Of a stretch of 64,000 nt of DNA, positions 37,792 to 48,053 are shown piece after piece. Numbering within the stretch: the first letter of the stretch is position 1; every line of letters begins with the position of its first letter. Both the position numbers and the translations under genes were made by a program. Under the pieces are notes generated by a model. The model made no database searches. It had not been told where the DNA came from and saw only the letters and a list, made by a program, of their open reading frames with translations. Source of the DNA: Fratercula arctica (Eukaryota; Chordata; Aves; Charadriiformes; Alcidae); contig CANTUZ010000025.1 in NCBI GenBank assembly GCA_947846985.1, positions 17,296,100 to 17,360,099 of the forward strand, read 5' to 3'.

Positions 37792-40700
37792 TCATTGGCT
37801 ATTCTCCCCCAAAATCAAGTCCCCATGAGGTACACATCGGACTTCCCCATCCTGCCGCATTACCCACCAAGTGCACCCAGGTCCTTGGGCAAAAGCAATC
37901 CCACGGATGGGTTTGCCTTTGCCTGAGGCAGGGCTAACCCAGACTGTCTTCCCCAACATATTCTTCATGGGCACTACGGGGACCTTATCCCCTTCTACAG
38001 TACGTGGAAGTTTTGACTGGGCAGGGCCAGCCCGATTGGTAGATCCCCTGGTATTAACTAGCAAGGTAGCCTTTGCTAAATGTGCATCCCAATGTTTTAA
38101 GGTCCCACCACCCATTGCTCTCAGGGTAGTTTTTAACAGTCCATTGTACCATTCTATCTTCCCAGAGGCTGGTGCATGATAGGGGATGTGATATACCCAC
38201 TCAATACCATGCTCTTTGGCCCAGGTGTCTATGAGGCTGTTTCGGAAATGAGTCCCATTGTCCGACTCAATTCTCTCTGGAGTACCATGTCGCCACAGGA
38301 CTTGCTTTTCAAGGCCCAGGATAGTATTCCGGGCAGTGGCATGGGGCACAGGGTATGTTTCCAGCCATCCAGTGGTTGCTTCCACCATTGTGAGCACATA
38401 GCGCTTGCCTTGACGGGTTCGTGGCAGTGTGATATAATCAATCTGCCAGGCCTCCCCATATTTATATTTCAACCATCGTCCTCCATACCAAAGAGGCTTC
38501 AAACGCTTGGCTTGCTTGATTGCAGCGCATGTCTCACATTCATGGATGACCTGTGCAATAGTGTCCATGGTCAAGTCCACCCCTCGGTCACGAGCCCATC
38601 TATATGTCGCATCTCTTCCTTGGTGGCCTGAGGTCTCATGGGCCCACCGAGCTATGAATAGTTCGCCCTTACGTTGCCAATCCAGATCCACTTGAGCCAC
38701 TTCAATCCTAGCAGCCCGATCCACCTGCTGGTTGTTCTGATGTTCCTCCGTGGCCCGATTCTTCGGTACGTGGGCATCTACGTGGCGTACTTTCACAACC
38801 AGATTCTCTATCCGGGCAGCAATATCTTGCCATAGTTCAGCAGCCCAGATGGGTTTGCCTCTGCGCTGCCAGTTGCCCTGCTTCCACTGCTGTAACCATC
38901 CCCACAGAGCATTTGCCACCATCCATGAGTCAGTGGAGAGATAAAGGACTGGCCATTTTTCTCGCTCGGCAATGTCCAAAACCAGCTGAATGGCTTTCAC
39001 CTCTGCAAACTGGCTCGATTCACCTTGTCCTTCACTGGCTTCTGCAACTTGTCGTGTAGGACTCCACACAGCAGCCTTCCACTTTCGATGCTTTCCCACA
39101 ATCCGGCAGGACCCATCAGTGAACAGGGCATATTGCTTCTCATTTTCTGGCAGTTTATTATATGGTGGGGCCTCTTCCGCACGCGTCACCTCCTCCTCTG
39201 GTGACATTCCAAAATCCTTGCCTTCTGGCCAGTCCATGATCACTTCCAGAATTCCTGGGCGACTGGGGTTTCCCATTCGAGTTCGCTGTGTGATCAGTGC
39301 AATCCACTTACTCCAGGTAGCATCAGTTGCATGATGTGTGGTGGGGACCCTCTCTTTGAACATCCAACCCAGCACCGGCAGTCGAGGTGCTAAGAGGAGC
39401 TGTGCTTCTGTACCAACCACCTCCGAAGCAGCTCGAACCCCTTCATATGCTGCCAAGATCTCCTTTTCTGTTGGAGTGTAGCGCGCTTCGGATCCTCTGT
39501 ATCCCTGACTCCAAAACCCTAGGGGTCGACCTCGGGTCTCCCCTGGTGCCTTCTGCCAGAGGCTCCAGGTAGGGCCATTCTCCCCGGCTGCGGTGTAGAG
39601 CACATTTTTCACATCTTGTCCTGCCCGGACTGGCCCCAGGGCCACTGCATGGACTATTTCCTGTTTGATTTGTTCAAAAGCTTGTCGTTGCTCAGGACCC
39701 CATTTAAAATCATTCTTCTTCCGGGTTACTTGATACAGAGGGCTTACAATCAGACAGTAATCTGGGATATGCATCCTCCAAAAACCCACAATGCCTAAGA
39801 AAGCTTGTGTTTCCTTTTTGCTAGTTGGTGGAGACATAGCTGCTATTTTGTTGATCACATCCATTGGGATTTGGCGGCGTCCATCTTGCCATTTTATTCC
39901 TAAGAACTGGATCTCCTGTGCAGGTCCCTTGACCTTACTTCGCTTTATGGCAAAACCAGCTTTCAGAAGGATTCGGACTATTTTATCCCCTTTCTCAAAA
40001 ACTTCTTCGGCTGTATTTCCCCATACAATGATGTCATCAATGTACTGCAGATGTTCTGGAGCTTCACCCTGTTCCAGTGCAGTCTGGATCAGTCCATGGC
40101 AAATGGTGGGGCTGTGTTTCCACCCCTGGGGCAGTCGATTCCAGGTGTACTGGATGCCCCTCCAAGTGAAAGCAAACTGTGGCCTGCACTCTGCTGCCAA
40201 AGGGATTGAGAAAAATGCATTCGCTATATCAATCGTGGCATACCACTTGGCTGCCTTGGACTCCAGTTCATACTGGAGTTCTAGCATGTCCGGCACAGCA
40301 GCGCTCAGTGGTGGCGTGACTTCATTCAGGCCACGATAGTCTACAGTTAGCCTCCACTCTCCATTGGATTTTCGCACCGGCCATATAGGACTGTTAAAAG
40401 GCGAGCGAGTCTTACTGATCACTCCTTGAACCTCTAGTTGACGAATCAGCTTATGGATGGGAATCAGAGAGTCTCGGTTAGTGCGATATTGCCGCCGATG
40501 CACCGTTGTGGTAGCAATCGGCACCTGCTGTTCTTCAACCCTCAACAACCCCACAACAGAAGAATCCTCCGAGAGACCAGGCAAGGTGGACAACTGTCTA
40601 ACTTCCTCCGTCTCCAAGGCAGCTATGCCAAAGGCCCATCGATACCCCTTTGGGTCCTTAAAATACCCTCTCCTGAGGTAATCTATACCAAGGATGCATG

Positions 40701-40977
40701 GAGCATCTGGGCCAGTCACAATGGGATGCTTTTGCCACTCATTCCCAGTTAGGCTCACTTCAGCCTCCAATACAGTCAACTCTTGGGATCCCCCTGTCAC
40801 CCCAGAAATACAAATGGGTTCTGCCCCTCTATAGCTTGATGGTATCAGAGTACACTGTGCTCCTGTGTCCACTAGAGCCTTATACTCCTGTGGGTCTGAT
40901 GTGCCAGGCCATCGAATCCACACTGTCCAATAAACCCGGTTGTCCCTTTCCTCCACCTGGCTGGAGGCAGGGCCCCT
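37792..40977 (-). CDS. pol: ERVL copy 1 pol: protease, RT, RNase H, integrase
   Basis: About 1060 codons, open throughout, in the same frame as gag and directly after its amber stop at 40978-40980. Domains in order: aspartic protease (VDTGAQCTLIPS, about residue 35), reverse transcriptase (LPQGWKHSPT, YIDDIIVWG), RNase H (LFTDGSC, AEVKAIQL, STDSWMVAN, HVDAHV), integrase with HHCC zinc finger (HETSGH, CETC) and a D,D35E core (QIDYI, ESDNGTH, GKIEWYN). It ends in a normal stop without the dUTPase that mammalian ERVL pol carries at this end. All catalytic motifs looked for are present, so it could encode active enzymes if expressed. Confidence 0.95.
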   Translation of the reverse strand, partial: RGPASSQVEERDNRVYWTVWIRWPGTSDPQEYKALVDTGAQCTLIPSSYRGAEPICISGVTGGSQELTVLEAEVSLTGNEWQKHPIVTGPDAPCILGIDYLRRGYFKDPKGYRWAFGIAALETEEVRQLSTLPGLSEDSSVVGLLRVEEQQVPIATTTVHRRQYRTNRDSLIPIHKLIRQLEVQGVISKTRSPFNSPIWPVRKSNGEWRLTVDYRGLNEVTPPLSAAVPDMLELQYELESKAAKWYATIDIANAFFSIPLAAECRPQFAFTWRGIQYTWNRLPQGWKHSPTICHGLIQTALEQGEAPEHLQYIDDIIVWGNTAEEVFEKGDKIVRILLKAGFAIKRSKVKGPAQEIQFLGIKWQDGRRQIPMDVINKIAAMSPPTSKKETQAFLGIVGFWRMHIPDYCLIVSPLYQVTRKKNDFKWGPEQRQAFEQIKQEIVHAVALGPVRAGQDVKNVLYTAAGENGPTWSLWQKAPGETRGRPLGFWSQGYRGSEARYTPTEKEILAAYEGVRAASEVVGTEAQLLLAPRLPVLGWMFKERVPTTHHATDATWSKWIALITQRTRMGNPSRPGILEVIMDWPEGKDFGMSPEEEVTRAEEAPPYNKLPENEKQYALFTDGSCRIVGKHRKWKAAVWSPTRQVAEASEGQGESSQFAEVKAIQLVLDIAEREKWPVLYLSTDSWMVANALWGWLQQWKQGNWQRRGKPIWAAELWQDIAARIENLVVKVRHVDAHVPKNRATEEHQNNQQVDRAARIEVAQVDLDWQRKGELFIARWAHETSGHQGRDATYRWARDRGVDLTMDTIAQVIHECETCAAIKQAKRLKPLWYGGRWLKYKYGEAWQIDYITLPRTRQGKRYVLTMVEATTGWLETYPVPHATARNTILGLEKQVLWRHGTPERIESDNGTHFRNSLIDTWAKEHGIEWVYHIPYHAPASGKIEWYNGLLKTTLRAMGGGTLKHWDAHLAKATLLVNTRGSTNRAGPAQSKLPRTVEGDKVPVVPMKNMLGKTVWVSPASGKGKPIRGIAFAQGPGCTWWVMRQDGEVRCVPHGDLILGENSQ

Positions 40978-43101
40978 CTAATACTGGTCATGGTATCCGG
41001 TACTCACTTCTTGCAGAAATGACTTGGAGGTTCCTTCAAGAGGATCAGAAGCAAGATCAGGCCTTATGGTCTGTCTGGGGAACTGCCCACTGGAAACTGG
41101 GGCGGCATTTTTCCTGGAGGGATCTCCTTTTGTGGTTGTCCTTCCTTGCAACTCCTGTACCCGTGCCCGCAGGATCCAAGTAGGTTGTCCATCCCACTTC
41201 CTCATGTCCTCTCCATGGTCTCGCAGGTAGAACCACAGGGTGCCTCGTGGTGTGTACCCTTTGTACTCTCTCTCTTGAGTGGGGAAATGTCTGCTTCTAA
41301 TAGCTGAGATGCTGGCCCGTACAGGTGGGGAGTAGGACATATTCTCTTCAAGTTGCTGAACCTTCCGGGACAGTTTCTCCACAGCTGAGACAAGGGGGGA
41401 AGAGAGGCTTTCTTCATATCGCCGGAGCCGGCCAGCCACCTCATCCACCGTTGGTCCTTCTTCACCTTTCCATTCCATTACTGCCAGTGAGTTGGCATAT
41501 GACGATGGTGCGCTCCGTACAAACTTCCGCCACATGGGCCTTGTGCAGTGCACCTCATCAGGATCTGTGGGCAAGTCTGTGTTGTCCAAGTCATAATAAA
41601 TCATCTCCTGCACGGCTAATTCTCTCAGGTACTGGATACCTCTTTCCATGGTGGTCCATTTGCTTGGTTGACATACAACATCTTCACTGAAGGGGTACCT
41701 CTCCCTCACGCCTGACAGGAGTCGCTTCCAGAGGCTGAGGGCTTGGGTCTTTTTTCCAATTGCTTTGTCAATGCCGCCTTCCCTAGACAGGGATCCCAAC
41801 TGCCTGGCTTCCCTACCCTCTAATTCCAGGCTACTGGCCCCATTATCCCAACACCGAAGCAGCCAGGTGACAATGTGCTCGCCTGAAAGTCGGCTAAAAT
41901 CTTTTCGCATATCCCGCAGCTCACTCAGGGATAGGGATCGGGTAATTATCTCTGGTTCTGCCTCTTCCTCCTGTCCTTGTGATGGCCCTGGTTCATCGTC
42001 ATCTCTTACTATGCGAACCGATTTCTTTGTGTACTTCTTCTTTTGTATGGGGGCAACGGATACTGGCACGGGTTGGTTCCCTGGTTCAGCAGCAGTGTCT
42101 GTCACCGGGGCTGGAGTAGCTGCAGTGTCTGTCACCGGGGTTGCAGTAGCCGCAGTGCCTGTCGCAGTAGCCGCAGTGCCTGTCGCAGTAGCCGCAGTGC
42201 CTGTCGCAGGGGTCGCAGTGCCTGTCGCAGGGGTCGCAGTGCCTGTCGCAGGGGTCGCAGTAGCCACAGTGCCCGTCGCAGGGGTTGCAGTAGCTGCAGT
42301 GCCTGTCGCAGGGGTCGCAGTAGCCGCAGTGCCCGTCGCAGGGGTCGCAGTAGCCGCAGTGCCCGTCGCAGCAGCACCTGCCACAGGGGCCACAGCAACC
42401 GCAGCGCCTGCCGCAGGGGCCGCAGCGCCTGCTGGTCTGGTCTCTGTCTCTTTCTTCTGAGGGTGCTGCATAGCACTGAGCAGTGCCTGGTAGACACTAG
42501 CCAGGGCCCAGCACAGTGCGGTGAGTTGTGCCTCTCTAGAATAGCCACAGCACTTTCCCTTCAGATATTCTACTATTCTATCAGGGTCCTGTAATTGTTC
42601 AGGGGTGAAGTCCCAGACCATTGGAGGTGAGAAGTTCTCTAAGTACCTGCCCATGTTCTCCCACCTGCCATGCCACCCCTGACTGTCCAGCCTTGGAGCA
42701 GATCTCTGGGTGGTAGTCTTAAATAGTTGTTTAACCCTAAACGAGACCTGGAACATATTCAGCAAACATAACACTAGGAACATGCTGGTTTGAGCATCCC
42801 AAGGATATTCAAAATTCTCAAAAGCTGTCATACCTGACTCAAAGGAGAAAAGGGAGGCAAAAGAGCTGGGGAAAGTGTCCCCCCCTGTTTCCCCCATAGA
42901 CTGGGTGTAATTATTAATGAATTCTGAGAGGTGGTACCCAATGTACGGACAGGAGAGCAATATCACATAAACGCCCCAAAATAACCGTCTAACAAGTGAT
43001 GTTATCATATCATAAGCCGATATTGCACAGGACAGCAAAATGATAATCCTCATCCCCCTCCCAGAAGTAACAAATATCATCACAGGGAGTGCATAAAACA
43101 C
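40978..43101 (-). CDS. gag: ERVL copy 1 gag, with Ala/Thr/Pro tandem repeats
   Basis: 707 codons. The N-terminal 130 residues contain about four hydrophobic segments (for example IIILLSCAIS, LFWGVYVILLSC, SMFLVLCLLNMF), odd for Gag. A Pro/Ala/Thr repeat region follows (42100-42430), then a helical capsid-like part (SELRDMRKDFSRLSGEHIVT onward) and a short coiled coil (VEKLSRKVQQLEENM). No CCHC zinc knuckle was seen, as in other ERVL Gags. Compared with copy 2, which starts at ATG 49852, a deletion of about 4 nt near 43130 removes the first codons from frame, so initiation would have to use an internal codon. It ends at TAG. Confidence 0.88.
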   Translation of the reverse strand: MFYALPVMIFVTSGRGMRIIILLSCAISAYDMITSLVRRLFWGVYVILLSCPYIGYHLSEFINNYTQSMGETGGDTFPSSFASLFSFESGMTAFENFEYPWDAQTSMFLVLCLLNMFQVSFRVKQLFKTTTQRSAPRLDSQGWHGRWENMGRYLENFSPPMVWDFTPEQLQDPDRIVEYLKGKCCGYSREAQLTALCWALASVYQALLSAMQHPQKKETETRPAGAAAPAAGAAVAVAPVAGAAATGTAATATPATGTAATATPATGTAATATPATGTVATATPATGTATPATGTATPATGTAATATGTAATATGTAATATPVTDTAATPAPVTDTAAEPGNQPVPVSVAPIQKKKYTKKSVRIVRDDDEPGPSQGQEEEAEPEIITRSLSLSELRDMRKDFSRLSGEHIVTWLLRCWDNGASSLELEGREARQLGSLSREGGIDKAIGKKTQALSLWKRLLSGVRERYPFSEDVVCQPSKWTTMERGIQYLRELAVQEMIYYDLDNTDLPTDPDEVHCTRPMWRKFVRSAPSSYANSLAVMEWKGEEGPTVDEVAGRLRRYEESLSSPLVSAVEKLSRKVQQLEENMSYSPPVRASISAIRSRHFPTQEREYKGYTPRGTLWFYLRDHGEDMRKWDGQPTWILRARVQELQGRTTTKGDPSRKNAAPVSSGQFPRQTIRPDLASDPLEGTSKSFLQEVSTGYHDQY
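42130..42375 (-). repeat. Tandem repeat in ERVL gag
   Basis: Repeated units of 15-36 nt built on 'gcagtgcctgtcgcaggggtc', encoding ATGTA/ATPATG-like peptides on the minus strand. Copy 2 has only one or two units at the same place (50570-50620), so the array expands and contracts. Confidence 0.9.
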
Positions 43102-43215
43102 ATAAGAGTTTACATAACACAGCCATGAGAACTAAGCAACATAGTGACTGGTGACTATTAACAAATTCGTTTTTTCAAGCTCTAGTTAGATTCTGTCGTT
43201 ATCTCAACCCTTCGA

Positions 43216-43233
43216 GCCCCACGTTGGGCGCCA
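43216..43233 (-). other. ERVL copy 1 primer-binding site, tRNA-Lys1,2 type
   Basis: Minus strand TGGCGCCCAACGTGGGGC, eight bases after the 5' LTR. Matches the primer site used by betaretroviruses that prime with tRNA-Lys1,2, not the Leu primer that gave ERVL its name. Confidence 0.85.
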
Positions 43234-43241
43234 AAAAGGAC

Positions 43242-43587
43242 TGTCGTGGTTTGGCCTCAGATGGCAACAAAGAACCACGTGTCGCTCGCCCAGTGCTTCC
43301 CGGTACGGGAAGGATCAGAAGAAAAAGGCAAAACTCTTGGGTTGAGACAAAGGCAGTTTAACAGAACAGCAAAGGGAACAAGAAAACAACAACAATAACA
43401 CCGACAGAGAAATATACAGACGCGAATACGGAACCGCCGCTCCCCGCCGCTCCCCGCCGGTCCGGCCCGGGGACGCGCCAGCCCGCTCCGAACCCGACTG
43501 CTTGCCCCCTCCCTCCTTTTAATCTCAGGGTGGGCGTGGCTCACATGGCATGGAATACTTAACCCTGTCCCTGCCGGAACCAGGACA
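43242..43587 (-). mobile_element. ERVL copy 1, 5' LTR
   Basis: 346 bp, the partner of 37174-37509, carrying an extra 10-bp CTCCCCGCCG at about 43440-43450. Confidence 0.95.
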
Positions 43588-43806
43588 ATTTTTAAAATAT
43601 TTTAGGGAGGAGGAAAGCTGCACAGTGTCAATATACTAGAGAATAACGTGTTTAGTTTTTTCTTTTTAATGACCTGCATCTTTTAGTCTTACAAAGAAGT
43701 CGAGCACTGCTCTAGCTTTAGTAGGGTTTTCATACAACGTGTTGGGTTGGAAGGGACCTTTAAAGGTCTAGTCCAACCCCCCTGCAGTAAGCAGGGACAT
43801 CTTTAA

Positions 43807-46366
43807 CTAGAGCAGGTTGCTCAGAGCCTCATCAAGCCTGGCCTTGAATGTCTCCAGGGATGGGACCTCCACCACCTCTCTGGGCAACCTGTTCCAGTGT
43901 CTCACCACCCTCATTGTAAAGAACTTCTTCCTAATGTCTAATCTAAACCTACCCTGCTCCAGTTTAAAACCATTACCCCTCGTCCTATTGCTACGTGCCC
44001 TTGCAAACAGCCCCTCCCCAGCTTTCTTGTAGGCCCCCTTCAGGTACTGGAAGGCCACTATAAGGTCTCCCCGGAGCCTTCTCTTCTCCAGGCTGAACAA
44101 CCCCAACTCTCTCAGCCTGCCTTCATAGGAGAGGTGCTCCAGCCCTCTGATCATCTTCGTGGCCCTCCTCTGGACCCCCTCCAACAGGTCCATGTCCTTC
44201 TTGTGCTGAGGGTTCCAGAGCTGGATACAGTACTCCAGGTGGGGTCTCACGAGAGCAGAGGGGGGGAAATCACCTCTCTTGATCTGCTGGCCACACTTTC
44301 TTTGATGCAGCCCAGGATGCAACTGGCCTTCTGGGCTGCAAGCACACATTGTTGGCTCATGTCCAGCTTTTCATCCACCAGTACCCCCTAGTCCTTTCCC
44401 CCAGCCTGTATTGATAACGAGGATTGTCCTGACCCAAGTGTAGGACCTTGCACTTGGTCTGGTTAAACTTCATAAGGTTTGCTTGGGCCCACCTCTCTAG
44501 CTTGTCCAGGTCCCTCTGGATGACATCCCGTCCCTCTGGCATGTTGACTGCACCACTCAGCTTGGTGTCATCTGCAAACTTGCTGAGGGTGCACTTGATC
44601 CCACTGTCTGTATCATTGATGAAGATGTTGAACAGCACCGGTCCCAGTACGGATCCCTGAGGGACACCACTTGTCACCCCTCTCCATCTGGACATCGAGC
44701 CATTGACCACTACCCTCTGGATGCGACCATCCAGCCAGTTCCTTATCCACTGAACAGTCCACCCTTCAAATCCGCATCTCTCCAACTTAGAAAGAAGGAT
44801 GTTGTGGGGGACTGCATCAAAGGCCTTGCAGAAGTCCAGATAGATGATATCCGTAGCTCTCCCCTTGTCCACTGATGCAGTCACTCCATTGTAGAAAGCC
44901 ACCAGGTTGGTCAGGTAGGACTTGCCCCTGGTGAAGCCATGCTGGCTGTCTCGAATCCCCTCCCTGTCCTCCATGTGCCTTAGCATAGCTTCTAGGAGGA
45001 TCTGTTCCATGATCTTCCCAGGCACAGAGGGGAGGCTGACAGGTCGGTAGTTCCCAGGATTCTCCTTTCTACCCTTTTTAAAAATGGGTGCGATGGTTCC
45101 CTTTTTCCAGTCACCAGGGACCAGTCACCTGATTGCCATGACTTTTCAAATATCATGGAGAGTGGCTTGGCAACTACATCAGCCAATTCCCTCAGGACTC
45201 TGGGGACTCTAATCAGGTCCCATATACTAGTTTGCCATTCTTGGTCATCAGGGAGGATATGCTTTCTTTGACCTTCCTTTTCTGGTTGACATACCTGTAG
45301 AAGCCCTTCTTGTTATTCTTAGCATCCTTTGCCAAGTTCAGCTCCAGCCATGCCTTGGCCTTCCTGACCTCATCCCTACATAACCAGGCAGCATCTCTAT
45401 ACTCTTCCCAGGACACCTGATGCTGCTTGAACTGCCTGTGCAGTTCCTTCTTGCCTTTTAGTTTGACCAGCAGGTCCCAGCTCAGCCATGCTGGTCTCTT
45501 CCCTTTCTTGCTTGATTTCTTACACCTGGGGATCGAGAGCTCTTGTGCTCTATGGAAAGCATCCTTGAAGATCTGCCAGCTCTGTTCTGCCCCCTTGTCC
45601 CTGAGGACCATTTCCCAGGGGGTCCTGTTGACTAACTCCTTGAAGAGCTGGAGGTTTGCTTTCCTAAAATTCAGGGTCCTGACTAGGCTCCTCATCTGAC
45701 ACATCCCTTAGGACTGCGAACTCCACCAACGTGTGGTCACTGCAGCCCAGGCTGCCTCCAATCTTGACATCCCTGATGAGCTCACTGGCATTGGTGACTA
45801 TGAGGTCCAGTATCACATCCCTTTGGGTAGGGCTATTTCCTGTCTTAGGAAGTTATCGTCAAGGCACTCCAGGAACATCTACAGCTCGCCGTGTTACTTT
45901 TCCAGCAGATGTCGGGGTGGTTGAAATCCCCCAGCAGGACAAGAACCTTCGAGCGCAATGCCTCCTGCAGCTGGAGGAAGAAGGCTTCATCAGTAGGCTC
46001 CCCTTGATCAGGCGGCCTGCAGTAGACACCAACCACAAGGTTCCCCTTGTTGCCTTGGTCTCTAATTCCTACCCATAAGGTTTTGACTTCCTCTTGGCTG
46101 TCCTTTAGGGACATCTCTTCACACTCTATCCCTTCCTTAACATAGAGGGCAACACCTCTGCCCCTCCTTCCTCGCCTGTCCCTTCTGAACAGCCTGTAGC
46201 CATCGATAGCCACACTCCGGTCATCAGATTCGTCCCACCATGTTTCCGTAATGGCCACTATGTCGTAGCTTTCCAGCAGCACGGTAGCTTCCAACTCCTC
46301 CTGTTTGTTGCCCATGCTGTGTGCATTCGTGTAGAGGCACTTCAGCCAGGCTGTTGGCTGTGTCAC
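43807..46366 (-). pseudogene. CR1 ORF2: endonuclease and reverse transcriptase, broken
   Basis: Endonuclease (46366 to 45845): NAHSMGNKQEE, AITETWWDES, LLGDFNHPDICW, the APE-type signature. Linker 45704-45213. Reverse transcriptase 45186-44357: [26 protein letters not shown] and the catalytic FADD. C-terminal part 44349-43807 ([17 protein letters not shown]). Frame changes near 45845, 45200, 45025 and 44355 break it into at least four pieces. Confidence 0.9.
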
Positions 46367-46559
46367 CTTCTTAGAGGAGCACCCCTTGGGGTGTTTCTCG
46401 TGTGTTTCTTGTTGACTCCGACTACCTCAGGAGCCCCTGGCTTGTCTCCATAAGACTTGACTGTGATGCAGTGTCCCCAGCATGCCTCAGGGCAACAGGT
46501 TTAAGGCCCTTTCCTAGCGCCCCGTCCCTCTAACCCTGCTGTGATATCCCACAGCTTGT

Positions 46560-47922
46560 CACAGACAAGCCTAATATTATTATCCCACTCCCCCTTCACA
46601 TCTAGTTTAAAGCCCTGTTGATCAGCCCCACAATCTCTTGGGTAAAGACCTTCTTCCCCCTTTGAGAAAGGCGTTTCCCATTTGATGCCAATAAGCCCAG
46701 TGCCATGTAGGCCATCCCGTTGTCAAAAAACCTGAAACTGTGGCAGCGACACCAGTCACGGAGCCATGTATTAATGGACTGGATGCGTCTGTTCCTTCCA
46801 GTGTCACTGCCTGCAACTGGAAGGAGTGAGGAGAAAATAACCTGTGCCCCAAGACTCCTTTACCAACCTTCCCAAGGCCCTGAAGTCCCCTTTGATTGTT
46901 CTTGGACTACAGGTTACAGCTTCATCTCCACCTACATGGAAAATCAGTAATGGGTAATAGTCCGAGGACTGTATCAAACTAGGAAGTTTCCTGGTGATGT
47001 CCTTAACCCGGGCTCCAGGAAGACAGCAGACTTCCCTGTGAGGAGGGTCTACCCGGCATATTGGACCCTCTGTTCCCCTCAGGAGGGAGTCACTAACAAC
47101 TTTTCTTCCTTGTGAATGTGGTCATGATACGAGTGGTACGCCTTTCTGACTGTGGAGATGTCTCTAGTGTAGATTGCCCATTATCCACATCCTCATTTGA
47201 CTGGCCTTCCTCATCCAGTACCTCATATCTGTTGTTCAGAGGTACTGGGTGGGAGGGTGAGGTGGGCAAGGAGGGAGTTCACCCGCTACTCCATTCACTC
47301 TTTTTATTTAGGCTTTTGCCTTCTGCCTGACAGGTGCAGGATACAGGGGCCCCTTGTTCCTGGTTGCTTTCTGCTAGGTGCTCCTGTTTCTGTTTCAAGG
47401 AGGGCAGAGCCTGGCTCCACCAGTCTATTTCTTCTTCAGCCTCCCGAATGCTCCTTAACCTTTTGACTTTCGCAGCTCTGCTACCAGGCTGAGCAGATCA
47501 TTCACCTGTTCACAATGCACACAGCAGTTCTCATAGCTGCCTCCCATTGCCAGTGAAAGGCTCCAGCACTCCCTGCAGCCGGTGGCCTGGACTGCTGCGT
47601 GTCTCTGTGGGAGCTCTGTCTGGGTTCCCACATCCTTTCTAGCTGAGGCTGAGCACACAACCTTCTGCCAGGTGGAGACCATAGCTAAGGTCCTTCCAAA
47701 AGGGTGATGACCGCCCTTCTTGCGGTGCTCCAGGGTGATGCCCTGGGTGACGCCCACTCGCTGCTTACTTAGTGCGCAGCAACCTGGTCGCTGTTCTCCT
47801 GAAAGGCTTCTTTTATGAGGGAGGGAGTGGTTTGGGGGTGCTGGCTCCGTCCCGTGCCTCTGCAGCAGCCCACCCATGAGCTGCTGGGTTCCGGCCTGGA
47901 CTACCTGCTTTTCCGGCTTCAA
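46560..47922 (-). pseudogene. CR1 ORF1, broken
   Basis: The start (47922 to 47455) contains a Cys-rich CRECWSLSLA...CCVHCEQV segment followed by a heptad-like LLSLVAELRK, as in CR1 ORF1 zinc/coiled-coil regions. Further on (47105 to 46890) the frame reads VVSDSLLRGTEG and LLIFHVGGDEA, matching the GDSL and HVGTND motifs of the ORF1 esterase domain. It continues to about 46560 with shifts. Confidence 0.75.
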
Positions 47923-48017
47923 AAAGCCCTCAAAGGACCCCCCTTGCCGGTCCTTTTTGCTGTGATTCCCTTCCCCAGTGCGGACTTACCTGCACTGGAG
48001 CTGGTCTCCTCAGTGGT

Positions 48018-48053
48018 GTCTCACCACCCTCATTGTAAAGAACTTCTTCCTAA
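48018..48053 (-). mobile_element. Second CR1 fragment
   Basis: 36 bases identical in sense to 43898-43933 ('tctcaccaccctcattgtaa'), beyond the 5' end of the large CR1 and cut by the LTR at 48054. Confidence 0.75.

Larger units (their letters stand above)
37169..43592 (-). mobile_element. Near-intact ERVL provirus (copy 1)
   Basis: Order on the minus strand: 5' LTR 43587-43242, primer-binding site 43233-43216, gag 43101-40978, pol to 37792, 3' LTR 37509-37174. It is flanked by ATTTT on both sides (37169-37173 and 43588-43592), a 5-bp target duplication. Counted by eye, the LTRs differ by seven substitutions plus one 10-bp duplication (CTCCCCGCCG) in about 336 bp, about 2 percent, so it is fairly young. 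No env and no dUTPase. pol is fully open; gag is open apart from its first codons. Confidence 0.95.
43735..48012 (-). mobile_element. Near full-length CR1 LINE
   Basis: About 4.3 kb on the minus strand, from a 5' region near 48010 through ORF1, ORF2 and the 3' end ('gttgggttggaagggacc' at 43742). Most CR1 copies are cut to a few hundred bases, so this length is unusual. Several frameshifts show it is inactive. Confidence 0.9.

Noticed and set aside
37871..40752. Several open frames of 60-180 codons on the + strand opposite the ERVL pol
   Set aside because: Their coordinates mirror the pol gene, and the same frames appear opposite copies 2 and 3. They follow from pol codon use and match no family.
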